Assembly: GCA_001805965.1 (NCBI GenBank)
Contig: MHHG01000050.1
Coordinates: forward strand, 1-33,610
From: Omnitrophica WOR_2 bacterium RIFOXYA2_FULL_38_17
Lineage (GTDB): Bacteria; Omnitrophota; Gorgyraeia; Zapsychrales; Zapsychraceae
Direction of reading: 5' to 3'
Length of the DNA stretch: 33,610 nt
In this document: one piece after another, positions 1-6,862 of the stretch
Position numbering within the stretch: the first letter of the stretch is position 1
How the letters are laid out: each line of letters begins with the position of its first letter
The notes under the pieces: model-generated
What the model was told of the DNA's origin: nothing
The model's input: only the letters and a program-made list of their open reading frames with translations
Databases searched by the model: none
Position numbers and translations under genes: made by a program

Positions 1-2
1 AA

Positions 3-1058
3 AAAACCGGAGGAGGAAGTTCTTCTGGAATTCTCGATGCAATAAAAGCTATACTTTCTTCTGACGGAGCCGTTGTTGAAGACACAAGAACTAATAGCTT
101 AATAGTATCTGACATACCTAGTCAATTTGCAATAATTGAGCAAACAATTACCAAGCTGGATGTAAGAATCCCCCAGATTCTCATAGAAGCTGAAATGCTG
201 GATATTAATACTGAGGTTCTTGAAGACCTTGGTGCAAAATTCGGAAAAACACCAGTTAGCTTTACAGGCTCAACAAAAAACTCATATTTTCCTTTCAATA
301 CTGACAATATTATTGACGATAATGTTGGGGCAAACCGTCAAGGAGTAATTTCTAACGAATATACATTGAGCACGCTTTCTTTTGCAGGATTTTCTGCGGC
401 AGTTGATTTCCTGAAAACAAAAACTGATACAAGAAATTTGGCCCGTCCAAGAATATTGACCCTTAACAATGAAACAGCTGTTATCCATATTAAAACTGAT
501 GAAGCTATCGGTTTAGCTTCAACTAGCAACGACCAAGCTTCATCAAGTACAACTGAAACAACATCTGAAGCAGAAAGAGTTGAAACAGGCGTTTTTCTTA
601 CTGTAACTCCACAAGCAAATATAGCCAATGGTGAAATTACTATGGCAATTGAGCCAAAAGTTGTACAGGCAAGAACTGGAGGCACTTTCGGGGAAGGATC
701 AAACAGGCAAACTTTTAAAGACCCTGAAGAACGAGGAACACGATCAATCCTAAGGGTAAACAATGGCGATACAGTAATAATTGGTGGTTTATTGAGGACA
801 GATAAAGTCAGAACCGGAACATCCGTCCCAATAATCAGCAGAATACCTATTTTGGGCATGGCTTTCAGGCACAAACATTCAGAAGAAGAGGAACGCGAAT
901 TGATCATCTTCATAACTCCCCGAATTGTTGAAGACAACAATATCCCAAACATATTATCGACAGGCTCAGGAAACATTGTCCGAGAACAAGAAATTCCTAC
1001 AAAAAGATTAGATAGCATTAATAAAGATCTTTCCACATTTGAACATCAAAGGTTTTAA
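3..1058 (+). CDS. Secretin (PilQ/GspD family), 5' end outside window
   Basis: This is the C-terminal 351 residues of an outer-membrane secretin, the gated ring through which type IV pili or type II substrates cross the outer membrane. The frame is open from base 3, so the start lies upstream. The first part reads like the last periplasmic N-domain, with EDTRTNSLIVSD followed by KLDVRIPQILIEAEML, the usual entry into the secretin beta-barrel domain. The family signature VPIISRIPILGMAF near the C terminus and the ending ELIIFITPRIV are clear. A Ser/Thr-rich stretch near position 540 probably lies in a gate loop. The stop is 2 bases before the ATPase gene, so the two are co-transcribed. PilQ and GspD cannot be separated from this fragment; the downstream pilins favour a pilus-like machine. 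Confidence 0.93.
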   Translation, partial: KTGGGSSSGILDAIKAILSSDGAVVEDTRTNSLIVSDIPSQFAIIEQTITKLDVRIPQILIEAEMLDINTEVLEDLGAKFGKTPVSFTGSTKNSYFPFNTDNIIDDNVGANRQGVISNEYTLSTLSFAGFSAAVDFLKTKTDTRNLARPRILTLNNETAVIHIKTDEAIGLASTSNDQASSSTTETTSEAERVETGVFLTVTPQANIANGEITMAIEPKVVQARTGGTFGEGSNRQTFKDPEERGTRSILRVNNGDTVIIGGLLRTDKVRTGTSVPIISRIPILGMAFRHKHSEEEERELIIFITPRIVEDNNIPNILSTGSGNIVREQEIPTKRLDSINKDLSTFEHQRF

Positions 1059-1060
1059 TT

Positions 1061-2794
1061 ATGGCTCACTTACGATTAGGTGAAATCTTAATAAAACAAG
1101 GATTGATCACCGAGCAACAGCTCCAAAGAGCTATAGCCCTGCAAAAAAAAGAGAAGGGGCGTATCGGAGAGATACTAATAAAACTTGGCATCATAAACGA
1201 AGAGGCAATGATCGAAGCGCTGGGAAAGCAGCTTAATCTTCCTTTTTATTCTTCTGAGAACACCGACCTATTAACCCCAGCTCAAGGACAGGGCCTTGAA
1301 AAAATATTTACGGGAGAGTTTGCCAAAAACAATTGCATAATCCCTTTATCAAAAAACATGAATTCGCTTACATGCGCAATAAATGACCCTCTAGATTTCC
1401 TTACTATTGATAATTTGAAAAAAATCTCCAACTGTGAAATCAATCTTGTTATTGCAACAAGGCTCACGATCCAGGAAGCCATTGCAAATTTTTATTTTGC
1501 GAATGAAAAGGAAGACGCAAAAATCTCTCTTTTAGATAAAGCCGTTGAAAGCTCCTACAGTGAACCGGCAGGGGAATCTTTTGTTTCCCCAAACACACAA
1601 GCCTCTGCAGAGTTAAGCCTTAATAAACTTATTGAAAAAGCCGAGGAAGCACCAGTCATTAAACTTGTAGACCTTATCATCAGACAGGCTATTGATGAAA
1701 GAGCTAGTGACATTCATATCGAACCTTTTGAAAACAAAATTATTCTTAGATATCGTATTGACGGAAGCCTTCATAAGATTCCACCGCCTGCACCTCATCT
1801 AATCCTTCCGATAGTCTCAAGAATAAAGATTCTGGGAAAACTTGATATAGCCGAAAAAAGGCTCCCTCAAGATGGGGCCATTTCTGCAAAGCTAGAAAAC
1901 AGAACAGTTGATATCCGTATTTCCACGATACCAACCGTGTGGGGCGAAAAGGTTGTTATGCGTATTCTTGATAAAGGTGCAGTTCCTTTGGAATTAGCAA
2001 AGCTCGGTTTTGAATCCCGCCAAATAGACCTTTTAAGAAACGCACTATCATTGCCATACGGGCTTTTCTATATTACAGGACCCACAGGAAGCGGAAAATC
2101 AACCTCTTTATATGCTGCTGTAAATGAAACGGTAGACCCAAAAAAAAATATCCTGACCGTAGAGGACCCTGTTGAATATAAGATTGATGGAATCAACCAG
2201 GTTGCAGTAAAAAATGATATCGGCCTATCATTTGCGACAACGCTGAAAGCCTTTTTAAGACAGGATCCCGACATAATAATGGTTGGTGAAACCAGGGATC
2301 TGGAAACTGCTTCTATCTGCGTTAGAGCTGCTTTAACGGGACACTTTGTTCTCAGCACTTTGCATACCAATGATGCAGCATCAGCAATAACACGACTTAT
2401 GGATATAGGAATAGAAAACTATTTATTGACGCCTTCACTTGTCATGATAATGGGACAAAGGCTGGCAAAGAAATTGTGTACAAAATGCAAAGAACCTTAT
2501 GAGCCTGATCCCGGACAGCACGGTGGGATCACTTTTAAAAGTGATTTGATTTACCGCGCAAAAGGCTGTGATGAATGCAATAGTACAGGATACAAAGGCC
2601 GTGTCGTTGTTGCAGAAGTACTGCCTGTCGACGATGAGATACGAAAATTAATATCCAACAAAGCCTCTTCAACTGAAATAAAGGATACTGCCAGAAAAAA
2701 TGGCATGGACACTATTTTTGAGACGGGATTAAAAAAAATCGAGCAAGGAATAACCAGCTACGATGAAATTTGCCGCATTAGCGTTGATAATTAA
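1061..2794 (+). CDS. pilB: Type IV pilus / type II secretion assembly ATPase (PilB/GspE)
   Basis: This 577-residue cytoplasmic hexameric ATPase powers pilin polymerisation. Residues 1-145 form an MshEN-type N-terminal domain that starts with LRLGEILIKQGLI; in related ATPases such domains bind cyclic di-GMP. Residues 195-310 are the N2 domain (SDIHIEP). The motor follows with Walker A GPTGSGKST at 340-348, the Asp box around VEDPVEY at 367-373, Walker B with DPDIIMVGETRD at 402-413, and the His box around LHTND. Four cysteines (473, 476, 503, 506) form the metal-binding C-terminal subdomain typical of PilB/GspE and absent from the retraction ATPase PilT. No PilT gene is visible. The start lies 2 bases after the secretin stop. 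Confidence 0.95.
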   Translation: MAHLRLGEILIKQGLITEQQLQRAIALQKKEKGRIGEILIKLGIINEEAMIEALGKQLNLPFYSSENTDLLTPAQGQGLEKIFTGEFAKNNCIIPLSKNMNSLTCAINDPLDFLTIDNLKKISNCEINLVIATRLTIQEAIANFYFANEKEDAKISLLDKAVESSYSEPAGESFVSPNTQASAELSLNKLIEKAEEAPVIKLVDLIIRQAIDERASDIHIEPFENKIILRYRIDGSLHKIPPPAPHLILPIVSRIKILGKLDIAEKRLPQDGAISAKLENRTVDIRISTIPTVWGEKVVMRILDKGAVPLELAKLGFESRQIDLLRNALSLPYGLFYITGPTGSGKSTSLYAAVNETVDPKKNILTVEDPVEYKIDGINQVAVKNDIGLSFATTLKAFLRQDPDIIMVGETRDLETASICVRAALTGHFVLSTLHTNDAASAITRLMDIGIENYLLTPSLVMIMGQRLAKKLCTKCKEPYEPDPGQHGGITFKSDLIYRAKGCDECNSTGYKGRVVVAEVLPVDDEIRKLISNKASSTEIKDTARKNGMDTIFETGLKKIEQGITSYDEICRISVDN

Positions 2795-2819
2795 TCAATG
2801 TTTAATTCAAACTTTCTCT

Positions 2820-2838
2820 CCAGCAACTTGAATGCTGG
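2820..2838 (+). other. Small stem-loop between ATPase and platform genes
   Basis: CCAGCA (2820-2825) and TGCTGG (2833-2838) form a 6-bp stem with a 7-base loop in the 120-bp gap before the next gene. No T-run follows, so it is not a standard terminator. It may be a weak processing or stability hairpin, or chance. Confidence 0.3.
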
Positions 2839-2914
2839 GATTTGCCAAAACGAATAAGAAAAAGTTTTAAAGAATAAATCACAACAGTATTTATAAAATA
2901 TAAAGGTTCTTAAG

Positions 2915-4159
2915 TTGCCAACATTCTCGTACATTGTCAAAGATAGACATGGAAAGACTTTTGCAAAAGAGGTTGATGTCGATAGCAAGGGCGCGCTCAT
3001 TGAAAGGCTTCAAAACCAGAAGTTTTTCATCGTTAGCATTAAAGAGCTAACGAAGCATGGTGAAAAAACAAGGTTCTCAGTAGCCCAGAGAAAAAGGAAA
3101 TTCACCCACAAAAACGTTAAACTAGACGATCTTTTAACTTTTTCACACCAGCTTGCTACTATGATGGAAGCAGGCGTTACCCTTATCAGGACCCTTAATG
3201 TTATTCAGACACAGATTGAAAGCGAACAGTTTGAGAGAATAATTGAAAAAATAAAAAATGATGTTGAGCAGGGCAGCTCTTTGAGCCTTGCTATTTCAAA
3301 GCATCCGAAGGTATTTAATCAGTTTTGGATAAGCCTTATGGAGGTCGGGGAGGCATCAGGAACGATCCCGACTGTTTTAGAAAAACTGTCTTTTTACCTT
3401 TCCCAGCAAGCTGCTTTTACTTCAACAATCATCTCAGGCGTCATTTATCCGGCTATTCTTTTTTTTGTTGCTATGGGAGCAGTTGTATTTTTCGCGCTGT
3501 TCGTTGGCCCCAGATTTGAAGCGATATTTCAATCGATGGGTGCTGACCTGCCTCTGATAACCACAGTACTTTTATCGACTTTTAAATTTATTAAAGCTAA
3601 ATTCTTTTTGATAAATGGGGCACTTATTGCAGGTTTTTTCCTTTTTAAAAGGTACATTGCCACTTATAACGGAAAGCTTGTATGGGAAAGATTCTTATTC
3701 GGCCTTCCTACTTTTGGTGAAGTCATCAGGCTGATCATAGTTGAGCGTTTTGCTTCTCAAATGGCAATATTAATAGATGCCGGCGTACCAATACTTTTTG
3801 CGTTGGATATTACAGAAAGACTTGTAGATAACAACAACTGTGCCTTGATTATAAAGGACATTAAAGAATCCGTGCGCGAAGGCGAACTTCTTGTCGGGCC
3901 AATGGAAAGGAGCGGATTTTTTCCTCCAATGTGCATTCAAATGATTATGGTCGGGGAGGAAACTGGAGAGTTAAGCAAAATGCTCAAACATGTATCCGCG
4001 TTCTACCAGGACAAAGTTGAGACCTTCATGAAAAGATTTGCTACGATTATCGAGCCTTTTATGCTTATTTTCATGGGTGCGATAATTGGAACTATTGTTT
4101 TATCTATGTTTTTACCAATGTTCAACCTTGGACAGTTAGGTGGAGGCGTCAACAAATAA
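2915..4159 (+). CDS. pilC: Inner-membrane platform protein (PilC/GspF)
   Basis: This 414-residue polytopic inner-membrane protein couples the ATPase to pilin assembly. It shows the duplicated T2SSF architecture: each half starts with a conserved helical region (LLTFSHQLATMMEAGVTLI near residue 70, ERFASQMAILIDAGVPILF near 270) and includes an EVGEASG or VGEETGEL motif. Hydrophobic segments lie near 168-195, 218-240 and 380-405. The likely start is TTG at 2915: it gives the family N terminus MPTFSY and is preceded by AAAGG (2902-2906) at an 8-base spacing. No ATG fits as well. Length matches the family (about 400 residues). It follows the ATPase gene by 120 bp, probably in the same operon. Confidence 0.94.
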   Translation: MPTFSYIVKDRHGKTFAKEVDVDSKGALIERLQNQKFFIVSIKELTKHGEKTRFSVAQRKRKFTHKNVKLDDLLTFSHQLATMMEAGVTLIRTLNVIQTQIESEQFERIIEKIKNDVEQGSSLSLAISKHPKVFNQFWISLMEVGEASGTIPTVLEKLSFYLSQQAAFTSTIISGVIYPAILFFVAMGAVVFFALFVGPRFEAIFQSMGADLPLITTVLLSTFKFIKAKFFLINGALIAGFFLFKRYIATYNGKLVWERFLFGLPTFGEVIRLIIVERFASQMAILIDAGVPILFALDITERLVDNNNCALIIKDIKESVREGELLVGPMERSGFFPPMCIQMIMVGEETGELSKMLKHVSAFYQDKVETFMKRFATIIEPFMLIFMGAIIGTIVLSMFLPMFNLGQLGGGVNK

Positions 4160-4275
4160 TACTACTAAAATTCTTTATATTTCCTTTCGTGTTTCCAAAA
4201 ATGTATTATAAACTATTATGTAAGTTAGGTTTCTAATAATTTTAGTTAAATAATAAACAGTTTAGCTTTGACTCT

Positions 4276-4304
4276 TTGACAACTTAATTAGCATATGTTA
4301 TCCT
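4276..4304 (+). promoter_or_regulatory. Sigma70-type promoter for the pilin leader
   Basis: The -35 box TTGACA (4276-4281) is perfect, followed by a 17-bp spacer and a -10 box TATCCT (4299-4304, 4 of 6 matches to consensus). The expected start is near 4311, about 20 bases before the riboswitch aptamer, which is the right arrangement for a riboswitch-controlled mRNA. Confidence 0.6.
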
Positions 4305-4329
4305 TCAAGTGGAATAGAATCATAATTTT

Positions 4330-4431
4330 AGAAAAGGTAAACTTCTCGTAAGAGTAGGACACAAAGCTATAGGGTCCAAGCAATATTTTATCAAAGCAAA
4401 ACAAGGTTGCCTGGATAGCCAGTTGCACAAC
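4330..4431 (+). promoter_or_regulatory. GEMM-I riboswitch (cyclic di-GMP class I type)
   Basis: The conserved marks of the class I cyclic-dinucleotide aptamer appear in order. GGTAAAC corresponds to the GGCAAAC block. A short helix follows, capped by a GTAA (GNRA) tetraloop, CTTCTC/GAGTAG at 4342-4357 with one mismatch. The core GGACACAAAGC then matches the canonical GGACGCAAAGC, followed by GGGTCCAAG. The 3' block GATAGCCAGTTGC matches the canonical GATGGCCGGGTTGC. A second helix is clear: TCCAAGCAA (4375-4383) pairs with TTGCCTGGA (4407-4415) with one A-C mismatch. Published GEMM-I members control pilus, motility and surface genes; a subclass (Geobacter) senses cyclic AMP-GMP instead. I cannot decide the ligand by eye. 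It lies upstream of the first pilin, separated from it by a terminator. Confidence 0.85.
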
Positions 4432-4483
4432 AATTAAATTGTTGAAGCCTATTTTACGTGAAGTAGAGTAGGCTTATTTTTTT
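4428..4483 (+). terminator. Riboswitch expression platform: hairpin plus intrinsic terminator
   Basis: Directly after the aptamer, CAACAAT (4428-4434) and ATTGTTG (4438-4444) form a 7-bp hairpin. AAGCCTA (4445-4451) then pairs with TAGGCTT (4469-4475) and is followed by a seven-T run (4477-4483), a standard intrinsic terminator. The first hairpin overlaps the 3' edge of the aptamer, so ligand binding could shift which helices form and decide whether RNA polymerase reads through to the pilin. Whether the ligand turns the gene on or off cannot be read from the sequence alone. Confidence 0.75.
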
Positions 4484-4494
4484 GCCTTCGATAA

Positions 4495-4543
4495 GGTCAG
4501 TTTTTGGGATACTTGTGACAAATAACAGTAACCAAAACTAACC
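4495..4543 (+). repeat. Tandem structured element, copy 1
   Basis: This is an imperfect hairpin in the pilin leader. AGTTTT (4499-4504) pairs with AAAACT (4534-4539), GG (4506-4507) pairs with CC (4532-4533), and the outer GGT (4495-4497) can pair with ACC (4541-4543). It encloses a core (4505-4534) that recurs almost exactly in copy 2, 70 bases downstream, with 25 of 30 positions identical. The most conserved parts are ATACT, GTGACA, ATAAC and GTAA. I do not recognise the motif. It could be a tandem ligand- or protein-binding RNA, or a DNA operator. Confidence 0.6.
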
Positions 4544-4564
4544 TTTTTTAAATAGGTAGTTTCG

Positions 4565-4616
4565 AAGGGACTCCTGGAATACTCGTGACATATAACGGTA
4601 ATCAGAAAAATCCCCT
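4565..4616 (+). repeat. Tandem structured element, copy 2
   Basis: This is the second copy of the leader element. The outer helix GGGA (4567-4570) pairs with TCCC (4611-4614) and the inner CTGG (4574-4577) pairs with TCAG (4602-4605, one G-U pair). It holds the same 30-base core at 4575-4604. The flanking helix sequence differs from copy 1 but still pairs, and one core-edge pair changes from G-C to G-U. That is what selection on RNA structure would produce. Downstream, 4631-4652 holds a looser echo (ATAACG and TAATCAG). Confidence 0.6.
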
Positions 4617-4697
4617 CAAAAGAGAAAATTGTCGATAACGAATGCTAATCAGCCGAAAAGCTGTGTGTATGTGTTGTCGTCAATTGCATAAATGCAT

Positions 4698-4738
4698 ATT
4701 TTGTTCTGCAGTGTCTTTTTATCACACTGCAACAAAAT
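4698..4738 (+). other. Long hairpin upstream of pilin ribosome binding site
   Basis: ATTTTGT (4698-4704) and TGCAGTGT (4707-4714) pair with ACACTGCA (4724-4731) and ACAAAAT (4732-4738): 15 bp with a 2-base bulge and a 9-base loop. No T-run follows. It lies about 45 bases before the Shine-Dalgarno sequence of the first pilin and may stabilise the abundant pilin mRNA or affect its translation. A small TGCAT/ATGCA inverted repeat (4685-4696) precedes it. Confidence 0.5.
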
Positions 4739-4796
4739 AGGTCTTTGATGAAAGATGAGAGCTAAAAAAGAAGCAGAAAACAAAGGAGAACAAATA

Positions 4797-5228
4797 ATGA
4801 AATTAAGGAATAACAAAAGCGGTTTTACACTTCTGGAAATCATCATTGTTATTATTATAGTTGGTGTTTTGGCTAGCTTGGCATTGCCCAAACTTTTTCA
4901 AAATATTACTTTCTCAAAATCTGCTGAAGCCATGAACATGATCGGCGCAATGAGACGCGCCATTCAGAACTGTTCAGTTATGACCGGGTCCTGGGATACA
5001 ACTAACTGCCGTACACTAGCATCCATAGGTTACGCAGACCCTTACTCTACCACTGAATTTGATTATTGCGCAACATATGCTGCAGGCACAGATGAGCTTA
5101 CAATTATCGCAGATCAGACTAAAACAGCAGCCTGCGCAGGTGCGGACACGATTACCTATGTAATTGATATGTCAAATGATCAATTAGACATGACAAGAAC
5201 AGGTGCTGGAGCATTCAGCCAATTATAA
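4797..5228 (+). CDS. Type IV pilin-like protein, probable major pilin
   Basis: This 143-residue prepilin has a 9-residue basic leader ending KSG, cleaved before F10, with Glu at mature position 5 (GFTLLE). A hydrophobic helix (IIIVIIIVGVLASLALP) follows; it anchors the subunit in the membrane and packs in the fibre. Four cysteines (59, 71, 91, 113) could make two disulfides in the exported head. I chose the ATG at 4797 over an in-frame ATG at 4755 because AAAGGAG (4782-4788) sits 8 bases upstream and because the leader then has normal length. The long riboswitch-bearing leader and the stem-loop after the gene suggest this is the highly expressed, regulated major subunit. It lacks an obvious GspG calcium-site motif. 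Confidence 0.9.
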   Translation: MKLRNNKSGFTLLEIIIVIIIVGVLASLALPKLFQNITFSKSAEAMNMIGAMRRAIQNCSVMTGSWDTTNCRTLASIGYADPYSTTEFDYCATYAAGTDELTIIADQTKTAACAGADTITYVIDMSNDQLDMTRTGAGAFSQL

Positions 5229-5328
5229 TTAGCTGTAAGCATCAAAATTCACGCAGCAATGTGATTTACATTTAGAAAACCTCCAGTCGCGCCCAGCGCT
5301 ATTGGAGGTTTTCTAGAAGTACAGCTAA
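5229..5328 (+). terminator. Large nested stem-loop after first pilin (terminator or mRNA stabiliser)
   Basis: An outer 9-bp stem TTAGCTGTA (5229-5237) / TACAGCTAA (5320-5328) encloses a perfect 13-bp stem, TAGAAAACCTCCA (5273-5285) / TGGAGGTTTTCTA (5303-5315). That stem is capped by GCGC (5289-5292) / GCGC (5296-5299). The outer stem starts right after the stop codon. The T-rich 3' arm makes partial termination plausible, giving more major pilin than the minor pilins downstream. mRNA stabilisation is an alternative. Confidence 0.6.
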
Positions 5329-5349
5329 CAACCATAAAGAGAGAGGGAA

Positions 5350-5372
5350 CGAGAAAGAAATGTTTTTTCTCG
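5350..5372 (+). other. Small hairpin upstream of second pilin
   Basis: CGAGAAA (5350-5356) pairs with TTTCTCG (5366-5372) around a 9-base loop, 25 bases before the ATG of the second pilin gene. The role is unknown. Confidence 0.35.
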
Positions 5373-5397
5373 GAAAAGATCCAGCAAGAGGTATATT

Positions 5398-5820
5398 ATG
5401 CAGTTAAATTCAAAATCAGGATTTACTTTAACTGAGATCATCGTCACCGTAGTTGTGATCGGAACTCTCGCAGGTTTAACCTTACCAAAGATCACAAATC
5501 AAGTTGAAAAAGTAAAATCAGGAGAAGGCACAAGAATATTACAGGCACTCCTGGATGCACAGAGAATCTATGAATTTGAAAATGGCGCTTACGCTGATGA
5601 CCTTGCTGACCTGGACGTTGAGATCAGTGCGCCTGATAACTTTGATGCCTTAACAGATGCAAACATTTCGACCGCGAATCCCGTAGCTTCAATTACCAGG
5701 ACCGGTGATTATACTTTAACTATCGATACTGACGGCACAATTAAATGCATAAATGAAGTTACTGTTGGGATTTGCACAAGAATGGGATGTAACCGCGGCG
5801 GCGGAACTGAGTGTAATTAA
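5398..5820 (+). CDS. Type IV pilin-like / pseudopilin protein
   Basis: This 140-residue prepilin has a leader ending SKSG and F9 as the first mature residue, with Glu at +5 (GFTLTE) and a hydrophobic N-terminal helix to about residue 30. The stretch LLDAQRIYEFENGAYADDL (50-69) resembles pseudopilins that have a Tyr-rich turn after the helix. Four cysteines (117, 126, 131, 139) cluster near the C terminus in a Gly-rich tail, suggesting a disulfide-stabilised loop. The ribosome binding site AAGAGG (5386-5391) lies 6 bases before the ATG. It could be a second major subunit or a minor pilin; the sequence does not decide. Confidence 0.88.
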   Translation: MQLNSKSGFTLTEIIVTVVVIGTLAGLTLPKITNQVEKVKSGEGTRILQALLDAQRIYEFENGAYADDLADLDVEISAPDNFDALTDANISTANPVASITRTGDYTLTIDTDGTIKCINEVTVGICTRMGCNRGGGTECN

Positions 5821-5841
5821 CTTTTTAAAGGATAAGTTGGC

Positions 5842-6198
5842 ATGTTGAGGATCCGTAAAAATAAAGGGTTTGCTTCAATGGTAGAAGTAATTGTAACCGC
5901 AATTATTTTCACAATTGCTGCTGCAGGAATTTTGACCACAGTTTCAATGCTGAAACCGCACAGCGCTCAATCTGTAAGAAGACTGGAAGCCGCCTATGTT
6001 GGGAAAAGTATTATCGATGAACTGCGCGAACAAGTCGATGCCGATACATGGAACATTGCCGGATCCAGTGACCTTGAAACCGGCGTGCTTTTCAGCGACA
6101 CAATTGGGATCTATAATGTTATATGGTGGCTGCAGGATGTACCTGGTTCCAACGGTGGGGTCAGACAGCTTTTTATGAACGTAACTTATCCAGAATAA
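5842..6198 (+). CDS. Minor pilin-like protein with shifted +5 glutamate
   Basis: This 118-residue prepilin-like protein has a basic leader (MLRIRKNKG), a hydrophobic helix (VIVTAIIFTIAAAGILTTV) and a short head with a WW pair near residue 94. Processing after the only leader glycine would give FASMVEVIV, which places Glu at mature +6 instead of the usual +5. This is odd, because the +5 Glu normally pairs with the N terminus of the neighbouring subunit. AAAGGA (5827-5832) precedes the ATG. The small size and operon position suggest a PilV/GspI-like minor pilin. The head domain is too divergent to name. Confidence 0.8.
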   Translation: MLRIRKNKGFASMVEVIVTAIIFTIAAAGILTTVSMLKPHSAQSVRRLEAAYVGKSIIDELREQVDADTWNIAGSSDLETGVLFSDTIGIYNVIWWLQDVPGSNGGVRQLFMNVTYPE

Positions 6199-6217
6199 AT
6201 ATATGGTATATTTATTC
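6193..6217 (+). repeat. AT-rich perfect inverted repeat over pilin stop codon
   Basis: GAATAAATATA (6193-6203) and TATATTTATTC (6207-6217) form a perfect 11-bp inverted repeat with a 3-base loop. It includes the stop codon of the preceding gene. It has no GC and no T-run, so a standard terminator is unlikely. Confidence 0.45.
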
Positions 6218-6243
6218 TTAAAACTTATCGGATCATTTATAAA

Positions 6244-6852
6244 ATGAATTTTAAATCAAAAAAAGGGATGTCGTTGACAGAGTTGATAGTTGCATCCATT
6301 CTTGTAGGGATCGTTATGCTTGGCGTCATATCTTTTACTTCCTCTTTAAAAAGCATTCAGGGCTCAACCTCAAATTCCACGATACCTTCAGTTAAGCTTG
6401 CTTCAGTCATGTTTGAAATATCAAAAGATGCATCCCTGGCTATCGGAGACGCGACCGACCCCGGAGTTGAAGAAGATGACGTGGGCCCTGCTCAATCCCT
6501 TTGTTTTAGGCAGGACAATGACGGGGCGGGCACAGCAAACAACACTCCTGATGATTACACTGACGACACCTGGGTCTGCTATTTGCTAGACAATACTAAC
6601 ACGCTGCACAAATGCATAGATCCGAATTTTGTTAACTGTCAGGATAGCTCAACAGCCCCGCAATTTGCAAACTTAATAACTCTTACTCAAAATTATTTTT
6701 TTGATGTTATCGATGCTAACAGCCCGCCAAAAATCGATTATATACATATACAGCTGACAACCAGAAATGCCCCTACAGACGCTGTTCATCCTATAGAGAA
6801 CCCTGAATTCACCCTTGAAACAAATGTTAGTCCGATGTCTTTAGGACGCTAG
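6244..6852 (+). CDS. Minor pilin-like protein (PilW/GspJ-like)
   Basis: This 202-residue prepilin has a short basic leader (MNFKSKKG) and Met as the first mature residue, with Glu at +5 (GMSLTE) and the hydrophobic helix LIVASILVGIVMLGVISF. It is the largest of the four pilin-like proteins. The acidic head contains four cysteines, SLCFRQD and WVCYLLD followed by KCIDPNFVNC. By size and position it may be a PilW/GspJ-type tip component, but no head domain can be named. No strong Shine-Dalgarno sequence is visible before the ATG. It ends 10 bases before rsmE, so rsmE may ride on the pilin transcript. Confidence 0.82.
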   Translation: MNFKSKKGMSLTELIVASILVGIVMLGVISFTSSLKSIQGSTSNSTIPSVKLASVMFEISKDASLAIGDATDPGVEEDDVGPAQSLCFRQDNDGAGTANNTPDDYTDDTWVCYLLDNTNTLHKCIDPNFVNCQDSSTAPQFANLITLTQNYFFDVIDANSPPKIDYIHIQLTTRNAPTDAVHPIENPEFTLETNVSPMSLGR

Positions 6853-6862
6853 GGGTAATTAA

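Noticed and set aside
338..1036. 232-codon open frame on the minus strand opposite the secretin
   Set aside because: It is a mirror of the strongly conserved secretin frame, has no recognisable motif and no ribosome binding site.
4505..4604. Tandem repeats as ends of a mobile element
   Set aside because: The copies are direct, only 70 bases apart, with no transposase and no target duplication visible.
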